From NCBI RefSeq assembly GCF_026212465.1, contig NC_080057.1, positions 15,294,769 to 15,358,768 on the forward strand: 64,000 nucleotides of DNA. The letters are read 5' to 3'. Source of the DNA: Amaranthus tricolor (taxonomy: Eukaryota > Streptophyta > Magnoliopsida > Caryophyllales > Amaranthaceae). Numbering within the stretch: the stretch's first letter is position 1; every line of letters begins with the position of its first letter. A program made the translations under genes and the position numbers. The notes under the pieces were generated by a model. It searched no databases. It was given only the letters and a program-made list of their open reading frames with translations, and was not told the origin of the DNA. Shown one piece after another: positions 23,622 through 34,076 of this stretch.

Positions 23622-24603
23622 TTTAACGCTCCCAACACCAAAACCTTACATGTTGTGTTGATCCCCATGGTTACATTTTCCCCATCAACACTTTCAAATG
23701 TTTGGAAGAAAGTTTTGTTGGGAGTCATGTGGAATGTGCACCCCGAGTCCAGAATCCACTCATCACTATCTTTGTACCCATGTATGGCAACTAATACACC
23801 ACCATCATCACTATCATTTACGTAACTAGCATCAGCATTGCTAGTTTCGTCCCTAGTCCCCTTATCATTTTTCTTTTTCAATTTCTAACAATCTTTCTTG
23901 ATGTGGCCCTTAAGCTTGCAATAGTTGCATGTCTTATTTTTGTTGGGTCCCCTAGACTTAGACCTTCTTTTACCCTTGTTTTCATTTCCACTAGTGGAAC
24001 CTTTCTCTTGTGTCCTCCCTCTCACAAACAACCCATCACTAGCATTACTTTGTGATTTTTGTGATAATTGTGAATCAATGAGATCCCTTTGTGTCAATGC
24101 ATTTTTCACATCATCACTACTCAAATTATCTCTACCATAAAGTAAAGTTTCTCTAAAATTTTTGTAAGAAGGGGGTAGAGAACATATGAGGTAAATTGCC
24201 AAGTCCTCATCATCAAGCTTGACATCAATATTTTGCAAATACATAACAATGGAATAAAATTCATCTAAGTGAGGTTTTAAAGGTTTACCTTCCTCCAAGC
24301 GTAGATCGTAGAGTCTACTTTTCAAAAGTAGCCTATTGGTAACACTCTTGGCCATATAGAGTGACTCCAATTTCTCCCATATCCCCTTGGTTGTTGTTTC
24401 TTTAACAACCTCTCTTAGCACTTCGTTAGAAAGACATAATTGAATAGCCGTTAATGTCTTTGAGTCAATCTCTTCCCACTTTGCCGCGGTCATTCCTTCC
24501 GACATCTTGTCTACACCATCAATGGCCTTATGCACACCATTTTGGATTAAAATGGCTCTCATTTTGACTTGCCATAAGCCAAAATTTACATTTTTATCAA
24601 ACT
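23618..24603 (-). pseudogene. gag and protease of Copia B, right part
   Basis: Gag reads from 24603 (KFDKNVNFGLWQVKM) through the UBN2-type domain to the zinc knuckle CNYCKLKGHIKKDC, where a TAG at 23882-23884 replaces the Trp codon seen in element E. The same frame then holds the protease, with the active-site motif WILDSGCTFHM, and ends at a frameshift around 23618-23650. The N-terminal gag codons were separated from it by the insertion 24604-28655. Confidence 0.85.
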
Positions 24604-27600
24604 TGTAACCGCCTCGAATTATGAAGGCAAACACTAACTGGAATTTAGTATTAATCAAGCGGAAGCTTACTTTTGCCAACACAATTAAGGGGTTACTTAA
24701 AGATCAAACCAATATCCAAGCAATATAACGGAAGTCTTAACTGTCCAAAATTTAGGAAAATTACAACCAAATCGAAATAAGTCCAAAGTTCAAATTACAT
24801 CCTTAAAATAGTCTAAATCTAAACTAATAGTCTCTCAAATACAATAAAGAGATCTAAACAAAAGGGGAGTCATACTCCAACTCGGGTTCAACTTCCACTC
24901 GCATATCCATTCTCCGTCGAGGTGCCATAGGGGTTTACTCTAAAAACAAAACCATTGGAAAAAACATACAAAGCATAGTATCAGCAAAATGGCTGAGTAT
25001 AAACACACTGGTGTCCGTCAAACAAGTTATTAGAATCTTTTTTTTATGAGTAAATTTATTTTGAAATATGCTTTTTCATTTGATAAATCATATTATGATT
25101 CAAATCCAGTTCAATGGCTCTATAGTAATTTCAAATTCTCATTTTTCATCATAAATCATAAGATCTCAATAGATCCAAATCAATTTCAAACTCATATAAT
25201 AAGTTTACATGGGTACTCTGTGAGTCATCCTGTGACTCGTTTGGTAGTCGGTCTACCGTCCGCGACATGTCCGGCAAGTATAACACAATGGTATTGTGAA
25301 CAATACGCGCTCAGCATTGGTGAGCCGTTTAATCATGCACACAACATTTGCTGTGCCATATGTACCCGCCATTTAGGCTAAAACATTTTTTTTACATAAT
25401 ATATATCTTGTAATTTTAATAGCATTTGAAAGTCAAAAGTATCAACTTTTTCAATATGATAAACATCTTTTATTTGCACATAGCAAAACATACTTTATTT
25501 GCGACTTAGCAAAATCAAATCATAATATTTCCCACATGGGTAAAACATGCTTAGCATAATCATATCATTAAACATAACCTTTGTATTATATTGGGGCATC
25601 ACTAGCATGTATGGAAATGCATCGTAACAAAAAGTAATTAAAGTTCAATATAATTTTTTTTTTAAGGAAACCACTAAAATGTTTCGTTTCAATCCTTCTT
25701 AAAGTAAATATAACTTAAAAGGGTTTTAACTTAAAAGGGTTTTGAAATTCATTAAAAACAACTAGAATATGATTCATAAGTCTGTAAAATCACTACGACA
25801 GAAGATTTCATAAAACACTATTTTCTTAAATACGAGATAGTTTTGCCGGCAATAAAATCGATAATTGATTTACAAAGTACATATTAATTCTCCAACAAGA
25901 CCCAAATTAATCAAGTCATTATAATACCTTATTTAAAATGAATTTAAGGTTGTCCCATCAGATTATAATTGGTTATGCGAATTTATAACGATCTTACAAT
26001 TATTTTCGACAATTTGGGTATTTACCGTTATTTAAATGGTGTCTTAAATCCATAAAATTTATAAACCATCTAATTTAAACTTAATTTATACTATGAGGCA
26101 GTAGGTTATTAATATAATTATAAATTTATTTATATAGGTCTATTTTTACCAAAATTAATAATTTCTTTTATAAAATTATACCAAAGTTCCAGAAGTCATA
26201 TAACATGTTTATTAGGCTATTTGAACTTATAAAACTCATGTATGATGTTTTATTATTTTGTATAGATATTTTATCGATAAATAGAATAAAATAGGTTTAA
26301 AACTATTTGAGTCCGAATAAAATATTATAAAAATTATATGATATTCCAGAAGCTATTTTAAGGGGTACAAAATTTTAAATAACCATTAAAAATCATGTGG
26401 GCTATTTTTAATAATTAATATCTTTATTTTACCAATAAACCGAATAAAATCTATTTAAGTCCATATATGGTCACGAAAATCCATATAAATTTTGAACATG
26501 TATCTACTGTTTATATAAGTGTCTCATAAAATTTTCATGTCCAAAAGACGTCATTTAGTATTTATTTTATATTTTACCGTTTTCAAACTTACCGATTATT
26601 AATAACCGAGTAAAAATTATTAAGATCCTTAAATGTCAACGAAACCTTCCCAAACTTTTTCCAATTTTACCTACTGTCCATATGAGTATGTGATAAAAAT
26701 TTCAAGTTCATATTTCTTTGTTTGGTAATTATTTTATATTTTACCATTTTACAATTTACCGTTAAACAATTTAACGATTATTCAAAAATAATAAAAAAAA
26801 AATTCCAAACTAAATATATTCTGGCCAAATCTTGTTGGAGACATTATAATATGTTTTTATTAATTATTTTTGATGATGAAGAGTTCATCTAATACCATGT
26901 TTTATAATAAGAGTATTTAACACTCTAAAATCCATTGAAATATCAATTTAACGAATAATCTCAACAAAAAGTATCCAAGAAATTTTCTTAACATATAGCT
27001 ACTGAAAATTTCTTTTAAAATGAATTTTAAATATTTTCAAATTCATATAATCATTTCCATCACAATAACTTTCACAAAGTAGTGTTAAACATGCCTTTAA
27101 ACATACAATAATTTATAAAATCAACATGCATGATGCCCACAATAATAATACATGTAATAAATTATTCCATACTCAAATTTATCATTTTGACATCATTTTT
27201 CAAGATTTAAGAACTTCTCTTTGGGAATTTTATTTTTTTTTTTAAAAAAAGTTTATACACAAACTTTCCCAACTTGTTCTTAAATCCTTTAAAAATCACC
27301 CCATGTGACATACCTCGACTCCAAGCCTATATAATTATTCCGTAAGCTCCTACGCGTTCTTAGAAGCGGTTCTAACTTTGGGTCCTTACCGTTCAAGTCT
27401 CAACTCCAACTCTTCAACTAAACATATTGCATTCATCCAAAAATCAATAATAATTTTGGATTTCTAACATGCACTTAATTTTTCCAAGTTAGAGTTGTTA
27501 GACTAAAACTTGTGATGATTTTAATATATTTGGAGTATACTTATTATGTTGAGCAACATACTTAGTTAAGTCCTATAATTTTATTTGAATCCTTTAAGTA

Positions 27601-28655
27601 ACAAAATTTATATGTTTGTGGAAATACATCTTCTTACTTTCTATTATGGCCTATTTTTATAGATTTATAAGTGATGATTTTCTTAGTTTAGAGATAAAAT
27701 ACTCATTTTATAATGATCTTAGTTTATAGAAAGATTCATGTAAAAAAATGTTTTACATGAACAAGTTTTAACAAAACTAGTGGAATAAGGAAATGAACAT
27801 GACTTACTCTATACTTAGTGGATTTCTTCAAGTTTGGTGTCTATGGAAAGCTCTTAAGATGAAGATTATTTTTATGGGAGATTTGAGTTAATAAACATAA
27901 ATTTTCAGAAGTTTTAGATGGGTTTTTAAAGGAGATTTGATGAGAAAAGAAGGTGTTCTAGTTATTGAAAGTTTGAAGGATTCTAGTGTTTGTTCATGGA
28001 TGAACTTGGGAGCAATGTGTTGGGGTTTATGGCTGAATAATTATTCAGAAAATGGAGTGTTTTTGCTTCAAATATTTGCCTCTTGCATGCTTGTAATGAT
28101 GCACAAGCTTTGGGTAGAACAAAAGGGGTTTTGGGTAGTGTGATTGGCTTGAGTGTGTAAGTGAACAAGGAGCTACTAAGGGGATTTGGGACAGCCATAT
28201 TAGCTGCTGTTTGGGGCTGATTTGGAGTGCTTTTTGTCCTCAATTTGGTCTATTATGGTATAAGAAAGGTTTATCTAAGATAGTTTAAAGTTTGGGTAAA
28301 AATTGTTGTACATGTAACAAGTTATGTAACTTGTACTTCATGTTTAAAAATCACTTGTACATGTGAGAAATATTTAATTTACTCCCATCATGGCTATATA
28401 ATATGCTTGGGTAATAATTAAAATTTTTTTCGAACTGTTATGGGTAGTTGCTCAACTTTAAGTTTTACCTCCAAAGTTTACGTTACTTGTTACGATTCAT
28501 AATCGCGTTACAAATTAACAAGTTTCTAATCATTGTAGAGAATTTTCAAATTACTACCATCACTAATTAAATTATAATTAGTAACGAACAAATATATAAG
28601 AAAAATTAGGCACTAAAAACGACTAATGAAATCTCCTAATAATACGACTGTTTCA
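24604..28655 (+). mobile_element. 4.05-kb LTR-type insertion in gag of Copia B, probably a solo LTR
   Basis: The segment starts TGTAACCGCCTCG, ends GACTGTTTCA and is flanked by the 5-bp duplication AAACT at 24599-24603 and 28656-28660. The gag reading of B continues across the two junctions, which proves insertion. There is no coding capacity for gag or pol and I found no repeat of one end inside, so a single very long LTR left by recombination is the best reading. A large non-coding retrotransposon cannot be excluded. The TGTAAC start is common in Ty3/Gypsy LTRs. The open frames at 25046-25381 and 27937-28243 carry no recognisable domain. Confidence 0.75.
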
Positions 28656-28688
28656 AAACTTCTCTATTTCAAGCTTCATTGTAGACAT
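28656..28688 (-). pseudogene. First codons of Copia B gag
   Basis: On the minus strand the ATG at 28688 opens MSTMKLEIEKF, matching the start of the element E gag (MATMKLDIEKF). Coding breaks off at 28656 where the 4.05-kb insertion begins and continues at 24603. It lies 59 bases after the 5' LTR. Confidence 0.85.
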
Positions 28689-28730
28689 GTTTCACTAACA
28701 ATGACTTCTTAAGACACCGTAATAACAACT

Positions 28731-28746
28731 TGGTTCTGATACCAAT
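28731..28746 (-). promoter_or_regulatory. Primer-binding site of Copia B
   Basis: On the minus strand ATTGGTATCAGAACCA follows the LTR end ...TTTCA. It resembles the initiator-tRNA-Met complement TGGTATCAGAGC and fixes the inner edge of the 5' LTR. Confidence 0.85.
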
Positions 28747-30904
28747 TGAAATATTTACCAAAATCATTACGATGTTAAGAACTTAGATGAACGATACAAA
28801 CAACAATGAACAAAACGATGTTTGATAATGTAAAATAAGCAAAGAGACACAAAGATTTAAGGAGGTTCACTCAATGATGGCTACGTCCTCCGTCGTGTGT
28901 AGTTTCTGTTTATATTATATCAATGGAGTATAAAATACTCTTACAAATGAAGTATTACAATTGTGTAAGAGAGATAAAAGCAAAAGGCTATGTGTTTGGC
29001 TTAGGGGTTGTGTTTTATGTATTTTTTTGAGTGAGTATGAGAGCTCTATTTATAGTACTAAGTACATTAATGTCAATTGCTCACTGAATAAAAGATTAAT
29101 ATTGAATAATGAATGTTATGAAACAGCTCCAAGAACTTGAACAGTCGAAAAACAGCATCCTAGGCACATCAGAGGATCCGCTCGACCGGAACAAAGAGCT
29201 CGCTCGGTCGAGCGAGCTATAGACACCTTTTGGATGCATTCTATCTGACCGCTCGACCAACCAAGAAAACTCACTCTGTCGAGCGGCTCGGTCGAGCGAC
29301 CATTGATGTATGCACTTTGTACTATATTTTTATGCTCCTTCCCCTCGCATTTTATGGCATTTTGATGTGTGATTTCGCATTTTTTATGTGGTTTTACGCT
29401 TGGTTGGAGTTTTTTGTGTGTCTTTGATTATTTCTGGTCATTTTACTCCACTCTTGTATTGGAAGCGGATCACTTCTGAGCATTAGAATGCGTGCTTCGA
29501 GATTTAGCAGAGTTTGAGACCGCACTACGGCACTTTTGTGAGCTCACGGGCTCATTCGGATATGCTTTTAGTCCCGATGGGTCTCGTTTGTACTTTTGCC
29601 GCGTTCTAATGAAGAAAAGTAAGCACAAGATGATGGGTCGGGGCGGGTATTTTCATACCCGGGCGATTTCAAGTAAGAAATAGGAATGTAAGCCTCCAAG
29701 CTCAGGATCCGGTCGGGTATACTCTAAACCTGGTCGGGTCTGTCGATAATCATTTGCATAAGTATTCAGCTTGCCTAAACCCGGTCCGGTCCTGCTTTAA
29801 TAACCGTTTTCCGCACAGTTTATATTTTATTATGAGGGAATGTAATAAGGGGCGAGGAGAGACGTTTTCTATGGGGGATATTTTTTATTCTTCACTTTCA
29901 GAACAAAAACTTTGTAACTTTCAAATACTTTCGTTCATCCTTTGGTATTCAACTTCAAGTATTATTTCTTTATCCCTTCCTTGTTATTACTTTTAATCAT
30001 GTTTTTTTTTAATTAATTCTTGTTTTGATGCATTTGATATGTGTGAGTAGTTTCTTAATCTAGGGTTAGATGGAACCCTAATCATGATGTTGATGATGAA
30101 TTATTGAATCCCAATCCCTTTTTGTTATGCATAATCCTTGTTCATGCTTGGTTTCTTATGCTAGTTAACTCATTTTTTTTCAATAGAAATTTTGGAAATT
30201 GTGGTTAACAATTCATTCAATCGTTAACGAAAGTTAGAGTTAAATGAATTGCCTTTTAGATCAAGGGCTTGATAATCTTCATGAAAATAGATTGATTTGA
30301 TTGTTAGATCTTATAGAATACTATGTTCAATGTCATTGCTATACTTGATTCCATGAAAATAGGTTTGATAGTATAGCAGTGAAACTAATAGTCTTTGAAA
30401 GGAGTTATTAGTATCTTTAATGGTGTATTCGTCCTATTGAACTTGGTTATGATTGTTGTAGGGGTAGTAGGATCTCATTGTCATCTTATCCCTAGATGTT
30501 TTAGTATCATTGATTTACCTTTCTAATTTAATTGTTTGTACTCTAGTCAATTAGTTAGTTTAGACATATACTCTCTAAAATTGTGTGTTATTTAGGATCA
30601 ATTGGTAGCCGGAAAATAATCATTTACTACATTGTTCCCTCTGGATTCGACCCTAACTGTTGCCGAGCGACCATCAGGCTTCCTTTGTCAGAATTCTGTT
30701 CGAGCAAGCATCTATCAAAACCATTTGCACTTCTTCATTAATCATCATTAACACCAATAATTCTCATGAATACTCTTCCACAATAAATCACACTTAAACA
30801 CTACAACTTAATCTCCCACATTATCAAACCATTGGATTCCAAACCCAAGAATTATACATGAATGCACTCATCAAATGTGAACTCAAGTCACATAATTCAT
30901 AACA
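28747..30904 (-). repeat. 5' LTR of Copia B, split by an insertion
   Basis: LTR sequence covers 28747-29303 and 30664-30904, together about 800 bp as in the 3' copy. It starts TGTTATGAATTATG at 30904 (minus sense). The middle 1.36 kb does not match the other LTR. Confidence 0.88.
29304..30663. mobile_element. 1.36-kb insertion in the 5' LTR of Copia B, Gypsy-LTR-like
   Basis: The sequence absent from the other LTR begins TGATGTATGCACTTTG and ends near GATTCGACCCTAACTGTTGC. An 11-bp direct repeat, CGAGCGACCAT, stands at each side (29293-29303 and 30664-30674). The ending GGATTCGACCCT and the TGATGTATGCAC start are familiar from long LTRs of the Tat/Athila kind of Ty3/Gypsy element, so a solo or truncated LTR is likely. 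A TG...CA structure with a 5-bp duplication is not present. It holds no gene. Confidence 0.6.
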
Positions 30905-30959
30905 GAACCAAACACATCGAAGTGGATTATCACTCCTTATTCAATTAACTTATCTTCCT

Positions 30960-31188
30960 ATGACATCGTAAAAGTTATATGTAATGGTGATATACAATAC
31001 AAACAGAACGTTATATGTAATGGTGTTTTAGTTATATATAATGGTGATATACAATACAAACAGAACGTTATATCTCTTTTTCTATAAATAAGTGGAAGAA
31101 GCTTTTGTTTCAATAATGACATATATAATACAAACAGAACGTTATATGTAATAGTGTAAGATAGCAACCTCCTTCAAGAATTCTTACA
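30960..31188 (+). repeat. 3' LTR of Copia A, rearranged
   Basis: The last part matches the 5' LTR (AATAAGTGGAAGAAGCTTTT, CCTCCTTCAAGAATTCTTACA). The first part is made of two or three copies of a unit around ATATACAATACAAACAGAAC, not present in that form in the 5' copy, so the LTR has been altered by local duplication. CAACT follows at 31189. Confidence 0.7.
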
Positions 31189-31193
31189 CAACT

Positions 31194-33163
31194 TATTATC
31201 ATGATTCTAAGCTACTAATATACTGCAAAATGGTATCTAAACTATAAAACATTTTGTTGAATTTTCTTTTGTTTAGTTATGTCTAGTTGTTATCAAAGAA
31301 GAGAAGAGAAACAAATGAAGAAACCCAAAAGAAGGGAATAAAAATAATTAGAGAAACTAGAAGAAAGAGACAAATAATTAAAGAGGAGGAAAATTGAAAG
31401 AAGAAAAATCAAGGAATTAGAAAGAAGTAACTAACAAAAAGAAAAATATAGAAAATCAAGGAAAAGGAAACTAAATGAAGAAATAATATATAGGAAGAAA
31501 AGAAAAAAAAGGAAACATTACCATTAATCCAATTATTTATTGATTTTTCTACAATGATCTCAATTTTTAATTAATCATGAATAATCTCAATTTTAGGGTC
31601 AATTACCTAAGAACATTGTTAACCAAATGATGATTAGTTTTTGCAGGTTATTTGCCACAAAAAAAGGAAAAATAAAAATAAAAATCTAAATTATCAAAAA
31701 ATAAAAGTTAAAAAAAAACTTATTTGATTTCTTTTTTTAATTTTTTTTAACATTTTTCAATTTTATAGTAATTTAATTTTGTATTTATTTTTTTATTTTT
31801 TATGCAAAATGACTTGATGTGTAGATAAAAGGTTACCTTAGTGCATTCTAAGCAAGCACCCCTTACAGTTTAGATTATTAATGTATAATTAAAAGTTGAT
31901 ATAATTAGAAAATCAGTAAAGCTTTGATTATTTAAAGTAATTTTTTCAAAGCAAAATTCTCAGAAAATAGAAAATAGAATAGAAAAACACAAAAAAAAAA
32001 AATGGTACAAGTGGTGGAAAATGGAGTTAACCTAGCAATGTAAGCATATTTTTATTTTTATTTTCCCCTTTTCTCTTACTTTTTTCGTAATTAAGAATAA
32101 ATCCTTTCTTCTATAAAAATTAAATTCGTTTAACTTTATCTTTCTTTAAAGAAAACAACTTTCTGTTAATTGTATCGTCACATTTAAAAATGTTTTTTGC
32201 CAATATAATCCAAAAGTGCATGATGCACAAAAGCACATCAAGTGATTTAACTTTAACATTCAAATTAGTATGAGACTTATTGATATGGTTTCCAAAATAA
32301 AGTTGTGCAACTCGACTAAATACGGAGAATATCATAATAATGCAAATCATTTATGAGGGATGGTTAAGGGTCTAAGATTCTATTGAACTGCCTTATATCC
32401 GTCTTTATTTTTAGAGTATGGATATAAATTTTTTAATCCATCAAATCTAATTTTTAGTTTGGATTCTCAATAATAAATATGTCTAGATCTGGGTTAGAGT
32501 CAGGGTTTGGATCTAATTTCTACAAATTCATACCCTCTCTTAGACCCATTTAAGACTTAGACCCTCTAAATTCGTCGTTATCCACCAAATTTCCTCTAGA
32601 TTCGACTTATTATACAATCCAAATCAATTAAATTCATTTTAAATCAATTTCTATATCTAGTCGGAGTTAATTTAGACTTATATTAATTTATAAACATATT
32701 TTAGTACTACTGAAACCTTTAAAATGTTAAAATATTAATACGAATGATTAAATTAAAACTCATTTAATATCCGTTTATGACCATAGACCTATCAGATCTA
32801 ATGGGTCTGGGTTCGAATCTAAAATTTTCAAACCCTAAGGATATAAGTTTGGGTTTGTTTCTTCCTAAAATTATTAGGTCTAGTTCTAGGTTGGGTTTGT
32901 TAGATTCAGATCTGACTTATGACCATTCCTAATTCATGATTGGTAGACCAACAATTGGTATCCACAAAATATCTATGCAATGGAGTAAGACCGTGATCAT
33001 AAACTCCATTTCTATTAGCACATGTGTGGACGAGCTTCAGTGTGAATTTATGATAGAAAAATCTAATCTTAATGATTTAGACATGTTCTCGCAGTGTAAG
33101 GAGAAAAATTATATTGTTAGAGTAGAGGAAACATAACCTTGGTCTGATGAGTGATTTTTAAGT
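31194..33163. other. AT-rich intergenic DNA between Copia A and Copia E
   Basis: No gene is seen. From about 31290 to 31512 the plus strand is almost entirely purine, rich in GAAA, GAAGA and AAGGAA. From 32390 to 32930 there are diverged GGGTTTGG/TCTAGATC-type words of unknown nature. The open frames at 32120-32350 and 32936-33136 have no domain. Confidence 0.5.
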
Positions 33164-33168
33164 ATACA

Positions 33169-34020
33169 TGTTGTGATTGGTGTGACTTGAGTGCACATTT
33201 GTTGAGGTGCATTCATGTGTGACCTTTGGGATGGAATCCCATGAATGTGTTAATATGGGTGTATTAAGTTAAGTTTTGATAATTGATTTATGATGATGAT
33301 TAAGTGTGGATTAATAAGGTAATGAAGTGTGAGAGTTATGGGACTTAATGAAGAAGTGCAAAGGACTTGGTTTATGTTTGATTTATTGAAGCTCGATCAG
33401 AATTCTGACAGAAGAAGCAGAATGGTCGCTCGATCTGTCCGCTCGACCGAGCGACCTATCCGCTCAACCGAGCGAGCCTTATTGATTGATCGAGCGAGCA
33501 AACAGAATGCATCCAGAAAGGGTCTGTACTCCGCTCGACCGAGCGAGCTCTCTGTTCCAGTCGAGCGGTTCCTCTGATGTGCCTAAGATGCTGTTTTCGA
33601 CCTTTCAAGTTCTTGGAGAAGTTTCATGTCATTCATTATTCAATATTAATTCTGTATTTAGTGAGCTAATATGTACCTAGTACTATATATAGGGAGCCCT
33701 CAATCATCAAATGATAATCCACAAATACACCCCAAGCCAAACACTAGCCTATATCTCTTCTCTATTGTAATTCTCCATATTTTTTGAGAGTTCTTTGAAC
33801 TCCTTTTGATAATATAAGAAATACTACACACCGGAGGACGTAGCCCTAGTTGGGGTGAACCTTGTTAAATCTTTGTGTCGTTTTATTGCTTTATTTTCTC
33901 CTACAAACATTGATATCGTTGATAGCATAATTTGTTTGTCACTAAAACTTCATACACTCGATCTTGGTAATATTGGAGTTTGAAACACATCGTTCGAACT
34001 CTAATACATCGTCGTTTTCA
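33169..34020 (+). repeat. 5' LTR of Copia E (852 bp)
   Basis: Starts TGTTGTGATTGG and ends GTCGTTTTCA. A TATATATA box at 33684-33691 marks the likely promoter. A cluster of GCTCGACC and GAGCGAGC words lies upstream of it at 33427-33568. Confidence 0.92.
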
Positions 34021-34036
34021 ATTAGTATCAGAGCCA
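34021..34036 (+). promoter_or_regulatory. Primer-binding site of Copia E
   Basis: ATTAGTATCAGAGCCA directly follows the LTR. It is one base away from the usual TGGTATCAGAGCC initiator-tRNA-Met complement. Confidence 0.8.
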
Positions 34037-34076
34037 AGTTGTTGTTATCGTGTTTTAGAGGTTATATTGGTGCAAC

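Larger units (their letters stand above)
19808..30904 (-). mobile_element. Ty1/Copia retrotransposon B, nested in A and itself interrupted
   Basis: A minus-strand Copia element inserted in the RNase H region of A. The flanks GAACT (19803-19807) and GAACC (30905-30909) fit a 5-bp duplication with one change. The LTRs are 19808-20595 and 28747-30904, the latter enlarged by a 1.36-kb insertion. Gag-pol reads from 28688 down to about 20700 and is interrupted by the segment 24604-28655. The core element is about 5.7 kb. Sequence style (SDLWGPSRKPS, LYGLKQSPRQWYKRFD) places it near the Tnt1-94/Tork group. Element E is a close relative that shares LTR and gag. Confidence 0.92.
15102..31188 (+). mobile_element. 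Ty1/Copia retrotransposon A, host of a nested series
   Basis: The outer boundaries are set by the 5-bp duplication CAACT at 15097-15101 and 31189-31193. The 5' LTR starts TGTGAAAATTAG and ends TTTCA at 15373. The 3' LTR ends CTTACA at 31188. The gag-pol order reads left to right with many stops and frameshifts. The element is split by the minus-strand Copia element B at 19808-30904: the RNase H coding sequence stops at HER(T) before 19808 and resumes with KHIEVDYH after 30904. With B and the MITE at 18893 removed, about 4.6 kb remains, a normal Copia length. Its gag and pol resemble the RE1-like group and element F. Confidence 0.9.

Noticed and set aside
25046..25381. 111-codon frame in the 4-kb segment
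   Set aside because: No domain; it lies within a segment that behaves as an LTR.
33427..33568. CRISPR-like short repeats
   Set aside because: Plant LTR context, no regular spacers, no associated genes; they are LTR motifs.
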